64,000 bases of DNA, taken from assembly GCF_900156735.1 (NCBI RefSeq), contig NZ_FTOL01000001.1, positions 248,001 to 312,000 on the forward strand, in the 5' to 3' direction. The notes under the pieces are model-generated. The model had not been told where the DNA came from, ran no database searches, and saw only the letters and a program-made list of their open reading frames with translations. This DNA comes from Chryseobacterium ureilyticum (GTDB taxonomy: Bacteria; Bacteroidota; Bacteroidia; Flavobacteriales; Weeksellaceae). Position numbers and translations under genes: made by a program. Position 1 is the first letter of the stretch. Every line of letters begins with the position of its first letter. Of the stretch, positions 1-9,286 are shown in pieces.

Positions 1-1
1 A

Positions 2-3000
2 GAACCTTTTTCAGCCTATCTGTTGTATCAGGCAGCGAGTCTTTTACAATATGAAAATGAAGAAAATAGCTTTCTCAATGCCTTCAAGACCTGCCAGAAA
101 GCAATTGATAAATTCCCGTCCTCAGATTGGAGTAATCATTGTAAAAAATTGATCAATGAACTCGAAGGTTCTTCAATGAGCATCAAACTCCCAACCAGAA
201 ACCTTCCCGGTGAATATATCCCCCTAGAAACGACTTATAAAAATACAGACAAGGTAAAAATAGAACTGGTAAAAAAATCAGGAATTATAGATTTTGATAA
301 AGAACCGTTATGGAGAGGGTTTCATGAGGAAGAAAAACTGTTTTCCTTTATTCATAATGAGTTGGACGAACATAGCTTTCGTACTGAAATTTTCCCTTTA
401 AAGAAGTTTGATGACTACAGGTTTCATAAGACGATTCTTGCTCTTCCGCCATTGGAAGAGGGTTTGTATGAAATGAATTCTGTTTCTGAAGACTCAGAAC
501 GTTCCACGATGTTTGCGGTTTCAGACTTGTTTTATGTCAAAAGATTTGAAGACGATACAAAAGTAACCTTTCAGGCGATCAATACTAAAACCGGAAAAGC
601 TATTGACAATTCAGAATATATAATGTATCAGAACGTCTATGATTATGAACATGATTATAAGAACAGGAAAAAAGACAATCAACTGATCAGAACTGGAAAC
701 GGAACTACTGATAAACAAGGAATTTTCTCTTTGCCAAAATCAAAAAACAGGGAATATGACAATAGCATTATTTATTTTCCTCAACTGAAAAAGTATTTTG
801 TTATTGATTATAATTACAATGAAGTAAGAAATGTAAAAAAAGAGGAAGAGCCAATTGAAGAACCGGTCAACAGAGACTTTATCATCTTTACAGACCGTGC
901 TATTTACCGTCCCGGGCAGAAAATGTTCTACAAAGGCATTTTGAAGCAGGAATACTTTGAGAAAACAGGAATTCTCCCAAAACAAAAGGTAGTGGTGACT
1001 TTAAAAGATTCCAATTACCAGGATATTTCAAAAGCTGAGGCTGTTACCAATGAATTCGGAAGTATTACCGGAGCCTTTATCATTCCGTCACAAGGGCTTA
1101 CAGGAAATTATTATATAAGTATGGAAGCTGATTTTGGAGAACAGAAAGATAAAGAGGAGAATAACATAGTCCTTGGAAGTAAATATATTAAAGTAGAAGA
1201 ATATAAAAGACCAAAATTCCGGGTGGTGGTCAATCCGGTGAAAGAAGCTTACAAGTTGGAGGAAGAGGTAAAAGTAAGCGGGAAGGCAGAAGCTTTTTCA
1301 GGCGCTGATATTCCTGGAGCAACTGTGAAATATGAAGTTAAGAGAAAGAGAATCCGCCTTTGGCGAAATTATTATCAAAGGTATTATTACCCACATTTTA
1401 ACGAAAGAGAAACTGATATTACTCATGGAGAAACTACTACAGACAGCAACGGGAATTTCAATATTACCTTTCATGCACAAGCAGATGAAAAAACCAATGA
1501 TGATACAAGAAATTATCAGTATTTCGTTTCATTTTATGTAACCGATGTCAATGGAGAATCACAGAGCGGACAGATTAAAATCAATATCGGAGAGGTAAAA
1601 GCGAAGATCAATGTTGATATGCCTAATCTTGTGCTTCAGAATGAATGGGAATTTCTGAAAATCTCGATGAGCAACCTCAATGATCAGAAAATAAACGGCA
1701 AAGGAAACCTTACCATCACCAGAATTCCGGAAGAAAAAAAGATCATTTTACCTAAGTTTACCGAAAAAGAAGAAAACAGAGCCTATTATGCCGGAAATAC
1801 TGAAGAAAAGGCTTTATCATATTCATCTTATGACAAAGAACTTTTTGATGTTTACTTCCCACATCTAAGCTATCTGCAAAATGATAACTCTAAGACTCAG
1901 AAGGGAGAACTGTTCTTTTCAAAATCATTCAATACTGAAGAAACCGGAACCATTCTACTCAAGAAAAATCCAGAACCAGGAAAATATCTTGTGGAAGCAG
2001 AATCTATTGTAGATCATGATACCATTAAAGCCTTTAAAATAATTGAAGTTTTTGATAATATAACATTCAGAAACGGGAAACCTTCATTTTTCGGGATCCG
2101 TACAGATAAAGAATTGTATAAGGTAGGAGAAAAAGCAAAAGTTACTTTCTATTCAGATTTCAAAGAAGGTTTTGTCAATTATCGTTTCATCCGAAACGGA
2201 AAGAAAGAAGACTATCAGCAGATTGCTATGAATAAAGGGTCAGTAAATATTACATTTACAGTAACCGATACCGATCTGAAAAAACAACTCTTTCTGGATT
2301 ATGATTTTGTGCATGACAATGATTATACAAAAGGAAATACAGAATTTAAGATCAAAGAAAATATCAATCGTGACCTGGAAATTACCACTCAGGTTTTCCG
2401 CGATAGAATTCAGCCGGGAGTTCCGGAGAAATGGATTCTTACCATTAAAGGAAAAGATAAAGAAAAGATCAATGCAGAAGTATTGGCTTCCATGTATGAT
2501 GCTTCTTTGGATGTATTTGCCAAAAATGATTACCGCTTTACCCGTTACACCCCTTATTCATATGATAGCTATGATGATTATGATCCCTACCGTATAGAAG
2601 CGGATGATTTCTTTGATGGACTGACTTCTTTTAACTCAATTAATAATGATAAGATATACAACAGATATCCTATTCAGTCAGATAAGTTTCCTACCCCGGA
2701 ATCACCTTATTTTCAATATACGGTGGCTAAAATTGTAAGGAGGGCATACATTACAAAATCAGTAGCAGCTAATGCAGTAGCTCAAGAAGTTGTAGTTTTG
2801 GGATATCAAAGAAAAAAATCTGAAAATATTCCAATTCTATATGTGATTGATGGGAAACCAATGAAAAACAATATTCCCGAAGAGGAAATTGCTGAGATTA
2901 AAAAACTGAACAGTGCTGAAGCAATAGCTTTATATGGAAGTGAAGCCTCAGGCGGAGCATATATTGTGACCTCTAAAAGAGCAGTGAGAGAAGAGTTGCT

Positions 3001-5341
3001 CAAAAAAGTAAAAGCAAGAACCAATCTGGATGAAACAGCATTTTTCTTCCCTAATCTTTATACCGATGCAGAAGGAAACGTTACACTGGAATTCAATACC
3101 CCTGAAGCCCTCACAGAATGGAAACTGATCCTCTTCGCACACACCAAAGACCTGAAAACAGGCTCCGCAGAATTCTTAACAAAGACTCAGAAAGAACTTA
3201 TGGTAACTCCCAATCCACCAAGGTTCCTGAGACAGGGAGATCATATCGAACTTTCAGCAAAAATTGATAACCTGTCAGGCAAAGAACTCAAAGGAGACAT
3301 GATGCTGTACCTTTTTGATCCCAAAACATCCCAGCCATTAGATTCCGCATTTTTGAATACCAATTCTCTCAAAAAAATCAGTGTGGCAGCCAAAGGATCA
3401 ACACAGGCAAGCTGGGAAATTAAAGTTCCTTATGCAATAGACCATGTGGGTTATAAAATTCTTGCCAAAACCAAAGACTTTTCAGACGGAGAAGAAAATG
3501 TACTGCCAATACTTTCTGACAGAATGCTGGTGACACAAACCATTCCGATTTCCATCAAAGAAGGACAGCATAAAACCTATACGATGGAAGGACTGGCAAA
3601 TAATACCTCATCTTCAGCTGCAAATTTTAACCTTAGCGTAGAGCTTACTTCCAATCCGCTATGGTTTGCTGTGATGTCTATTCCGTATTTAAGATCATTC
3701 CCCCACGAATGTTCTGAGCAGCTTTTCAGCAGATTGTACGGAAATATGCTTTCAACATACATTATGAATTCATCCCCGAAGATCAAGAAGATATTTGACG
3801 AATGGAATGCCAAAGAAACGACATCCAATCCTCTGGAAGCAAATGAAAACCTTAAAGCCATTCTTATAGGAGAAACTCCTTGGCTAAGTACCATTAAAGA
3901 TCAGAACGAGCAGATGCAACAGCTTTCTCTGTTCTTTGATCTGAACAAAATGCAACGCGATCTTAAAAAAGCCCAACGCGATCTGGTAGACCGTCAAAAT
4001 CCTGATGGAAGCTTTTCATGGTTTCCGGGTGGCGGTAAAGATAAAACCATTTCCGGACACGTTCTTGCAGGCTTTGGAAAGCTTGACAAAATGCTGAAAG
4101 GACAATCCGGTGAGTATTTCACCAACGAAATCAACCGTGTTATTAGAAATACCGTTGATTATCTGGATAAGGAATACAAAGAGCAATTGGCTAAAAATCA
4201 AAAAGAAAACAAGGAACTAGATCTCAATGACTATTCTGCCTATTTTTACTATAGAAGCTTCTGGACGAAAAAAGAAATTCCGGCAGAGCTGAAAAAGATA
4301 CTTCCTACTTTAGCCAATACCTATACAAAAGATTTTAAAGAATACAGTCTCTATCATCAGGTAATGATTGCAACACTACTACAACGCTACGGCTATCATG
4401 ATTTAGCTAAAAAATGTATTGCAGACCTGAAGAAAACTTCAAGAAAATCCGAAGAAAACGGAATGTACTGGGAGAATAATTATTCCGGTTGGTATTGGTA
4501 TCAGGCACCTATTGAAACTCAGGCAATGCTTATCGAAGCCTTTTCAGAGATTACACCGGAAGACACAGCCAGTGTAGAAGAAATGAAAGTCTGGCTTTTA
4601 AAAAATAAACAGACAGAAGGTTGGGGAACTACTAAATCTACTACTGAAGCGGTCTACGCACTGCTGAACTACGGGAAATCATGGCTGGATGCAGAAAAAG
4701 GAATTACCATGAAACTAGGAAACGAAACTATTTTCCCTGCCCATGACGGATCAAAAACCTCAGAAGCAGGATTTTTTAAGAAATCTTACTATTGGAAAGA
4801 CATCACTCCGGAGAAAGGGAAATTAGAGATTCAAAAAAACAGCCCCGGAGTAGCATGGGGCGGAATGTACCGACTGTATTATGAAAATATGGACAAAGTG
4901 ATGGCAAACAACTCTTCCAATGTTTCCATTGAAAAGAAACTCTTCCTGAAAATGTTTGACGGAAAAGAAGGTAAGCTTAAAGAAGTGACTTCAGAAACTC
5001 CAATTAAATTAGGAGACTTAGTTGTTGTCAGAATCGTGATCCATACCGATAAACATATGCAGTATATTCATCTCAAAGACATGCGGGCAAGTGGTTTTGA
5101 GCCGGTGAATGTTCTTTCTACCTACAAATGGCAGAACGGAGCGGGATACTATGAAAGCACCAAAGATGCTGCCACTCATTTCTTTTTTAATGACTTACCG
5201 AAAGGAACCTATGTTTTCGAATACGAAGTAAAAGCCAATAATGCAGGCGAATTTTCAAACGGAATCACTTCCTTCCAGAACATGTATGCTCCGGCAATGG
5301 GCGCTCATTCAGAAGGGATGAGAGTGAAAATAGTAAAGTAA
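2..5341 (+). CDS. Alpha-2-macroglobulin family protein, 5'-truncated by window edge
   Basis: The reading frame is already open at base 2, and the first possible start (TTG at 23) lies inside coding sequence, so the gene begins upstream of the window. The visible part exceeds 1770 residues. Order seen: a helical, TPR-like N-terminal stretch, macroglobulin beta domains (the segment around 880-960 coding for FTDRAIYRPGQ is typical of the MG2 region), a long beta-sandwich series, then the thioester/alpha-helical half. The CxEQ thioester motif is present as CSEQ, with the Cys codon at 3710-3712, so this is probably a trapping-type A2M that entangles proteases in the periplasm. Between about 2770 and 2995 there is a segment resembling the TonB/SusC plug signature (VVLGYQR, LYVIDG, ALYGSEASGGAYIVTSKR), which is not part of canonical A2M. 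The family call is confident; the target protease is unknown. Confidence 0.9.
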   Translation, partial: EPFSAYLLYQAASLLQYENEENSFLNAFKTCQKAIDKFPSSDWSNHCKKLINELEGSSMSIKLPTRNLPGEYIPLETTYKNTDKVKIELVKKSGIIDFDKEPLWRGFHEEEKLFSFIHNELDEHSFRTEIFPLKKFDDYRFHKTILALPPLEEGLYEMNSVSEDSERSTMFAVSDLFYVKRFEDDTKVTFQAINTKTGKAIDNSEYIMYQNVYDYEHDYKNRKKDNQLIRTGNGTTDKQGIFSLPKSKNREYDNSIIYFPQLKKYFVIDYNYNEVRNVKKEEEPIEEPVNRDFIIFTDRAIYRPGQKMFYKGILKQEYFEKTGILPKQKVVVTLKDSNYQDISKAEAVTNEFGSITGAFIIPSQGLTGNYYISMEADFGEQKDKEENNIVLGSKYIKVEEYKRPKFRVVVNPVKEAYKLEEEVKVSGKAEAFSGADIPGATVKYEVKRKRIRLWRNYYQRYYYPHFNERETDITHGETTTDSNGNFNITFHAQADEKTNDDTRNYQYFVSFYVTDVNGESQSGQIKINIGEVKAKINVDMPNLVLQNEWEFLKISMSNLNDQKINGKGNLTITRIPEEKKIILPKFTEKEENRAYYAGNTEEKALSYSSYDKELFDVYFPHLSYLQNDNSKTQKGELFFSKSFNTEETGTILLKKNPEPGKYLVEAESIVDHDTIKAFKIIEVFDNITFRNGKPSFFGIRTDKELYKVGEKAKVTFYSDFKEGFVNYRFIRNGKKEDYQQIAMNKGSVNITFTVTDTDLKKQLFLDYDFVHDNDYTKGNTEFKIKENINRDLEITTQVFRDRIQPGVPEKWILTIKGKDKEKINAEVLASMYDASLDVFAKNDYRFTRYTPYSYDSYDDYDPYRIEADDFFDGLTSFNSINNDKIYNRYPIQSDKFPTPESPYFQYTVAKIVRRAYITKSVAANAVAQEVVVLGYQRKKSENIPILYVIDGKPMKNNIPEEEIAEIKKLNSAEAIALYGSEASGGAYIVTSKRAVREELLKKVKARTNLDETAFFFPNLYTDAEGNVTLEFNTPEALTEWKLILFAHTKDLKTGSAEFLTKTQKELMVTPNPPRFLRQGDHIELSAKIDNLSGKELKGDMMLYLFDPKTSQPLDSAFLNTNSLKKISVAAKGSTQASWEIKVPYAIDHVGYKILAKTKDFSDGEENVLPILSDRMLVTQTIPISIKEGQHKTYTMEGLANNTSSSAANFNLSVELTSNPLWFAVMSIPYLRSFPHECSEQLFSRLYGNMLSTYIMNSSPKIKKIFDEWNAKETTSNPLEANENLKAILIGETPWLSTIKDQNEQMQQLSLFFDLNKMQRDLKKAQRDLVDRQNPDGSFSWFPGGGKDKTISGHVLAGFGKLDKMLKGQSGEYFTNEINRVIRNTVDYLDKEYKEQLAKNQKENKELDLNDYSAYFYYRSFWTKKEIPAELKKILPTLANTYTKDFKEYSLYHQVMIATLLQRYGYHDLAKKCIADLKKTSRKSEENGMYWENNYSGWYWYQAPIETQAMLIEAFSEITPEDTASVEEMKVWLLKNKQTEGWGTTKSTTEAVYALLNYGKSWLDAEKGITMKLGNETIFPAHDGSKTSEAGFFKKSYYWKDITPEKGKLEIQKNSPGVAWGGMYRLYYENMDKVMANNSSNVSIEKKLFLKMFDGKEGKLKEVTSETPIKLGDLVVVRIVIHTDKHMQYIHLKDMRASGFEPVNVLSTYKWQNGAGYYESTKDAATHFFFNDLPKGTYVFEYEVKANNAGEFSNGITSFQNMYAPAMGAHSEGMRVKIVK

Positions 5342-5365
5342 ATCTTTTATACACATCAATTTAAA

Positions 5366-5397
5366 AAACCACCTCAACTTCAGTTGAGGTGGTTTTC
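5366..5397. terminator. Bidirectional intrinsic terminator
   Basis: A 12 bp perfect stem (5368-5379 with 5382-5393) is flanked by an A-run on the left and a T-rich run on the right. It lies between the convergent A2M gene (+) and the GTPase-operon gene ending at 5416 (-), so it can serve both strands. Confidence 0.85.
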
Positions 5398-5415
5398 ATT
5401 TTTATAATAGTAAAA

Positions 5416-6654
5416 TTAAGATAGAGAAAATACCTTTACATACTCTTTCGGCATCCACATAAAGCAGACCACTAATGTTGCAATTAATAACAATGATAAA
5501 ATTAACGTAGCCACCTTAAAACCATCCAATCTGAACTCTTTTTGAGGTTGATTTCTGCCTGAGCTGTAAAACTCTGCAATGTCTTTTCCATAAGGTAAAT
5601 TGTTTCGGGGATTTTCCTGAGTTCTTGCAACGGATGATAAAGAAGGAAGTGTTTCTATACCCTTATTTTGGTTGATGGTATTGGCAAATGACCGTTTATT
5701 CTCCTGATGTCGTTTTTTCGCAGACTCTACCTTTCCTTCAGTTGTAAGGAAACTTATTACTTCATCTATTTTCTTTGAATACTGGTCATATTCTTTACTA
5801 ATGATCTCAATTCCGTTTTTAGATTCCTTTATCCTGGTTTCATTGTCCTGATGTCTTTTTTCATTTTGTGAAACCTGGCTGTTAAGGAGTTCCAGAAGTT
5901 GTATTTTTTCATCCTTTAAACTTTCTTTTTCCCTTTCAAGATCAGCAATAGAATTTTGAATTGCCCGAAGTCTTTCCTCATGAAGATTCTCAATTTCCTT
6001 CTTAAAACCATTGGCGTCAACGATTTTAAAAATTCCTTTCTGCCTTACAAACTCACCAATTTCGTGGCTTTGTGTAAAATAGATTGTATCATACATGTTC
6101 AGAAGCTCAAAAGCCTGATTAAAAAAAATCTGCAACTGTGCTGCATTCGTTTCACAATAAACCACGAGATAATTATTGCTGGTTTGAGTAAAATTAAGAT
6201 CTTCCATCTCCCGGATATTAAAACCGATCTTATCAAAATCCATAGGCTTATGAATGGAAAACTGATCAGAATGATTGATGGTAATAATTCCGTCCTGCAC
6301 ATTACTTTTCTCAAGATTACTGTGAAAATCGTTCAGGGTATTGATGATAAGACTTTCTGACGTTATTTTATCAACAAAAAGAAGACTTGAACCAATAAAC
6401 GTTCCGCCTCTGTCCGAATTCTGTTCCTTAGCAAATGTATAAACAGAGTAGGAGATGAGGTTACATCCGCCGGCATAATCCTTCCGTATTGAATAAATGC
6501 TGGTTTGCGGAAACAGTTTAATAGCATCAGTTTTTAAATCAAACGTTCTGATCTCTTTCGCTATCGCTTTATTTCCGCCCAGAAAAAAAGATTGTCTGAA
6601 GCCATTCGGGTTTCCGAACGTACCAAATGCCGAGAAAAAATAAGTACTGCTCAT
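5416..6654 (-). CDS. GTPase-associated protein with coiled coil and C-terminal membrane anchor
   Basis: 412 residues. The N-terminal ~210 residues form a globular domain opening with YFFSAFGTFGNPNGFRQSFF. Next comes a Lys/Glu-rich coiled coil (about 220-320), a low-complexity linker, and a single hydrophobic segment near 385-405 (VATLILSLLLIATLVVCFMW) followed by a short tail. It is the last gene of a three-gene unit: its ATG shares one base with the TAA of the GTPase gene, implying translational coupling. The N-terminal part vaguely recalls the GTPase-associated 'GAP1' proteins described in predicted NTP-dependent conflict systems, but this rests on remembered pattern and was not tested. Function unknown; it probably acts at the inner membrane with the GTPase. 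Confidence 0.7.
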   Translation of the reverse strand: MSSTYFFSAFGTFGNPNGFRQSFFLGGNKAIAKEIRTFDLKTDAIKLFPQTSIYSIRKDYAGGCNLISYSVYTFAKEQNSDRGGTFIGSSLLFVDKITSESLIINTLNDFHSNLEKSNVQDGIITINHSDQFSIHKPMDFDKIGFNIREMEDLNFTQTSNNYLVVYCETNAAQLQIFFNQAFELLNMYDTIYFTQSHEIGEFVRQKGIFKIVDANGFKKEIENLHEERLRAIQNSIADLEREKESLKDEKIQLLELLNSQVSQNEKRHQDNETRIKESKNGIEIISKEYDQYSKKIDEVISFLTTEGKVESAKKRHQENKRSFANTINQNKGIETLPSLSSVARTQENPRNNLPYGKDIAEFYSSGRNQPQKEFRLDGFKVATLILSLLLIATLVVCFMWMPKEYVKVFSLS

Positions 6655-7580
6655 TAATTTGTAAAGCTAAATTTTAAACGTTCCCAAAATGTTCCTTCAT
6701 AATCAAGATCGTAGCCTACAATGCTTCTGTACAGCCATTTTGAAAGTACCTCAGCCGTAGAAAGATTCAACAGACTGATTCTTTCACTTCCGGTTGCATT
6801 CTGAACACTTCCCACTGTGTAATAGGTTTTACTTAGCCCATACGTATCAATACGCTGTGAAGTCATTGGTAAATGATCAGAGATAAAACTGTCCAGCGCT
6901 TCAGCACTTTCCACATCCATCCTTCCGGATTTATCCCATTTGGAAATCACCAAAATAGCATTCACAGACTTTAAGTTTTTCCCTTTTCTTTCCAGCTCAT
7001 CCAGAAATTCATTGATTAAAGAATCGTCCTTATAAGCAGACTCATAGCTCGTCACAATAATGAATGTAAGAGGAATATTCGCATTAAGGAAAGTCTCTAT
7101 GCTGCTGTGATAGTTTCCTCCTCGTCTGATATCATTATGATTTTCCCCGGAAGTTTCCAGAAAAGTAAGATCAATAGGAACCACTCTTTTTGATTTGTTA
7201 TTCGGTTCAAAAACAAGATCCAGACGGGTTACCTGATCCCTTGTCGTTCTGTTCGGAAGAACGCCCTGCCTTATGTTTTCAAAGAAATCAGAAAGAAGAA
7301 CATTAGCTTCCTTAGAGTTTGGGGTTCCAAGCTTAGGTCTTAAGACTCCGGCATATGACCTCAAATAATAAAGCATTGACGATAGAATCACAGACTTTCC
7401 TGATTCGGCAGTTCCAAAGAAGAATACAAAATTACTTTCCTTGTTCTTGATATCGTTGGAAATCGTTTTTGCAATCGGAACAAAATCTTCCTTAGTATCA
7501 TTTTGAAAATCAAACGAAAGAGGTTTTAAAGTTTCCTCCGTTTCAAAATTCAGAGGTTTTAAATGATCTTGAGTTTCCAT
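6654..7580 (-). CDS. P-loop GTPase of a three-gene membrane-linked system
   Basis: 308 residues with a clear P-loop fold. The Walker A motif GTAESGKS is at about 56-63, a Walker B/switch II-like strand (PIDLTFLETSGENHND) is near 140, and a base-recognition motif of the NKxD type appears as SKWD near residue 213 after a hydrophobic strand (AILVISKWD). This points to a GTPase rather than an ATPase. It has no membrane segment of its own. Its start is 3 nt after the stop of the upstream four-helix membrane protein, and its stop overlaps the next gene by one base, so all three are probably made in fixed ratio. It may belong to the DO-GTPase-type proteins of predicted conflict systems; that is inference from motifs and context. 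Confidence 0.8.
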   Translation of the reverse strand: METQDHLKPLNFETEETLKPLSFDFQNDTKEDFVPIAKTISNDIKNKESNFVFFFGTAESGKSVILSSMLYYLRSYAGVLRPKLGTPNSKEANVLLSDFFENIRQGVLPNRTTRDQVTRLDLVFEPNNKSKRVVPIDLTFLETSGENHNDIRRGGNYHSSIETFLNANIPLTFIIVTSYESAYKDDSLINEFLDELERKGKNLKSVNAILVISKWDKSGRMDVESAEALDSFISDHLPMTSQRIDTYGLSKTYYTVGSVQNATGSERISLLNLSTAEVLSKWLYRSIVGYDLDYEGTFWERLKFSFTN

Positions 7581-7583
7581 AGT

Positions 7584-8612
7584 TTAGTTATTAGGGATGA
7601 TGGTTTTACCGCTTCTTTTATTATTAAATACACTTCTGTTGTTGTTTCCATTATAATTTCCTGAATCCGTTACCAGTAAAATGATAATAACGATTACAAA
7701 ATCAAGCAGAATACAACCAGCCAGCACTACAAATTGATACATTCCGAAATTTTTAATCGCATGCTCAAAAGCAAACCCGATTTTACCCACCTGCTGTGTT
7801 TTTGAAACAATAGGCTCAAAATGTATCTTATCATTTCCAAGAACCGTCTGGGCACGGCTTCCCAGTTTATTGTAATCCGAAAGTGATTCATCAATCAGCC
7901 CTTGGGACAATCCGTCTTTTTCCTTTTTTGATAAAAGAAGAAGATCCTGAATTGTTTTATTCCATTTGAAAGCCGCAGTATTGATATCCGATTTCAGCGC
8001 TCTTTCCTCAGGAGATAAATCCGAAACTATATTATCAATCTGTTTTCCCATTCTTTCCGCAAGATCTTCATAATCTTCACCTACAGGAGTCAGAAAATCA
8101 ACCTTTTGACCCGTTAATCTCTCTATATCCTTGATCAATAGCTGAGCCCTGCTTCCGATTCCTTTATTTCCGGGATCCTTGATCTGCTCCATCATCTGTT
8201 TCTTCTTTATCTCAATATTTTGAGTAGTCGCTTTATTGTATTTATAACTTAATTTTGATTCCACATCATTCTCTAGTGTCGTGAAATTTTTATTAATATC
8301 CCGAAGTTCGTCGGTATAAATATCCGTTTTCATAAACCTTGTATACAAGGCATTGAAATTAGCAATGAAGCAAAAAGAAGCAATGAAAATGTAGATCCAG
8401 ACAAGACTGCCTGTTGGTTTTCCTTCCAATTTTGCATTTCTCAACATCCAGCAAAGGAACAGGAGAAGCAATGATAGAACTAAAGCAATGACAAATGATG
8501 CCGGACCAAAAATCTGTTGCAGACCCAGCCAGGTCTGATAAAAACTTACACTGATCAGTAATAAAGCAAGAATTCCCAAAAAGAGATCTGCAGGAGTCGT
8601 TTTTTTATTCAT
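7584..8612 (-). CDS. Four-helix membrane protein with coiled coil, first gene of the GTPase unit
   Basis: 342 residues. Three hydrophobic segments at the N-terminus (about 10-30, 37-56 and 68-88) are followed by a long helical, charged region (about 95-285) rich in Lys and Glu, then one more membrane segment (about 290-315, VVLAGCILLDFVIVIIILLV) and a short Asn/Ser-rich tail. With an even number of segments, the large helical domain lies on the side opposite to both termini, most likely the periplasm. It leads the operon with the GTPase and a tail-anchored partner, so it may be the membrane platform or an effector of that system. No known family was recognised. Confidence 0.65.
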   Translation of the reverse strand: MNKKTTPADLFLGILALLLISVSFYQTWLGLQQIFGPASFVIALVLSLLLLFLCWMLRNAKLEGKPTGSLVWIYIFIASFCFIANFNALYTRFMKTDIYTDELRDINKNFTTLENDVESKLSYKYNKATTQNIEIKKKQMMEQIKDPGNKGIGSRAQLLIKDIERLTGQKVDFLTPVGEDYEDLAERMGKQIDNIVSDLSPEERALKSDINTAAFKWNKTIQDLLLLSKKEKDGLSQGLIDESLSDYNKLGSRAQTVLGNDKIHFEPIVSKTQQVGKIGFAFEHAIKNFGMYQFVVLAGCILLDFVIVIIILLVTDSGNYNGNNNRSVFNNKRSGKTIIPNN

Positions 8613-8853
8613 AATGTATTCGTTGTTTTGTTGAATAAGCTTATAAAAACATGCTGTTTTATAATGTTCGAAACTACAAACAACGAGCAGAAGAAAATTA
8701 CGGGAACCCGTAAATAGAAGTGCTTCTGATCTAGTCTGAATGGTGTTTATGAATTTATTCTCACGCAGATTTTTCAGATCCTGCAGATGAGTTTTCTATG
8801 TATTAAAGCGAGAATTGTATGGAATAGATTTTTCTAAACAAATGAATATTAAA

Positions 8854-8968
8854 AGCCACTAATTCACGAATTTTTTATTCATTCATGCATTCGTGGCTAA
8901 AAAAATATCTTCAAGTATTTCGAAATTTTATATTAAAATCTGTGCAGATCTGAACAAATCTGTGGTTT
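8854..8968. repeat. Interspersed repeat, copy 1
   Basis: About 115 bp beginning agccactaattcacgaattt and ending atctgtggttt. It is near-identical to 9165-9280, in direct orientation. The first 45 bp can fold into a hairpin (gccac ... gtggc), and the last part holds short near-palindromes such as tgtgcagatctgaacaaat. It has no coding capacity. Confidence 0.85.
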
Positions 8969-9164
8969 TTTAAAAAAAATGGACCATTAATGTTTTTAAG
9001 CGAATAAGTCTAGCTGATGAATCATAACTTTCCTTAAAATCTTCACTGTTCTTAATTGCTAAATTTTTTCACGCAAAGATTTCTATAATCTTGCTGGCGT
9101 ATTTTAGGAAGCAAAGGGTTGAATCCAATTTCATTGATTCTTTCTAAGCTGCTGTATAAAAGTT

Positions 9165-9280
9165 AGCCACTAATTCACGAATTTTTTATTCATTAGTGCA
9201 TTAGTGGCTAAAAAAATATCTTCAAGTATTTCGAAATTTTTGTATTAAAATCTGTGTAGATCTGAGAAAATCTGTGGTTT
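9165..9280. repeat. Interspersed repeat, copy 2
   Basis: Second copy of the 8854 element, about 311 bp downstream in the same orientation and ending just beyond the stop of the acyltransferase gene. The hairpin part is better preserved here (gccactaat ... attagtggc, a perfect 9 bp stem). As it sits 3' of a minus-strand gene it may also act in 3'-end formation. Confidence 0.85.
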
Positions 9281-9286
9281 AAAAAA

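Larger units (their letters stand above)
8613..9286. other. Gene-free 674 bp region carrying degenerate interspersed repeats
   Basis: No credible ORF on either strand. It contains two near-identical ~115 bp elements (listed separately) and, between and before them, shorter fragments of the same style (cacgcagatttttcagatc near 8763; cacgcaaagatttctataat near 9070). The sequence looks like a landing zone of small non-coding interspersed repeats. Confidence 0.7.

Noticed and set aside
8854..9280. CRISPR-like repeats
   Set aside because: Only two copies of about 115 bp, irregular spacing, no short unique spacers and no cas genes.
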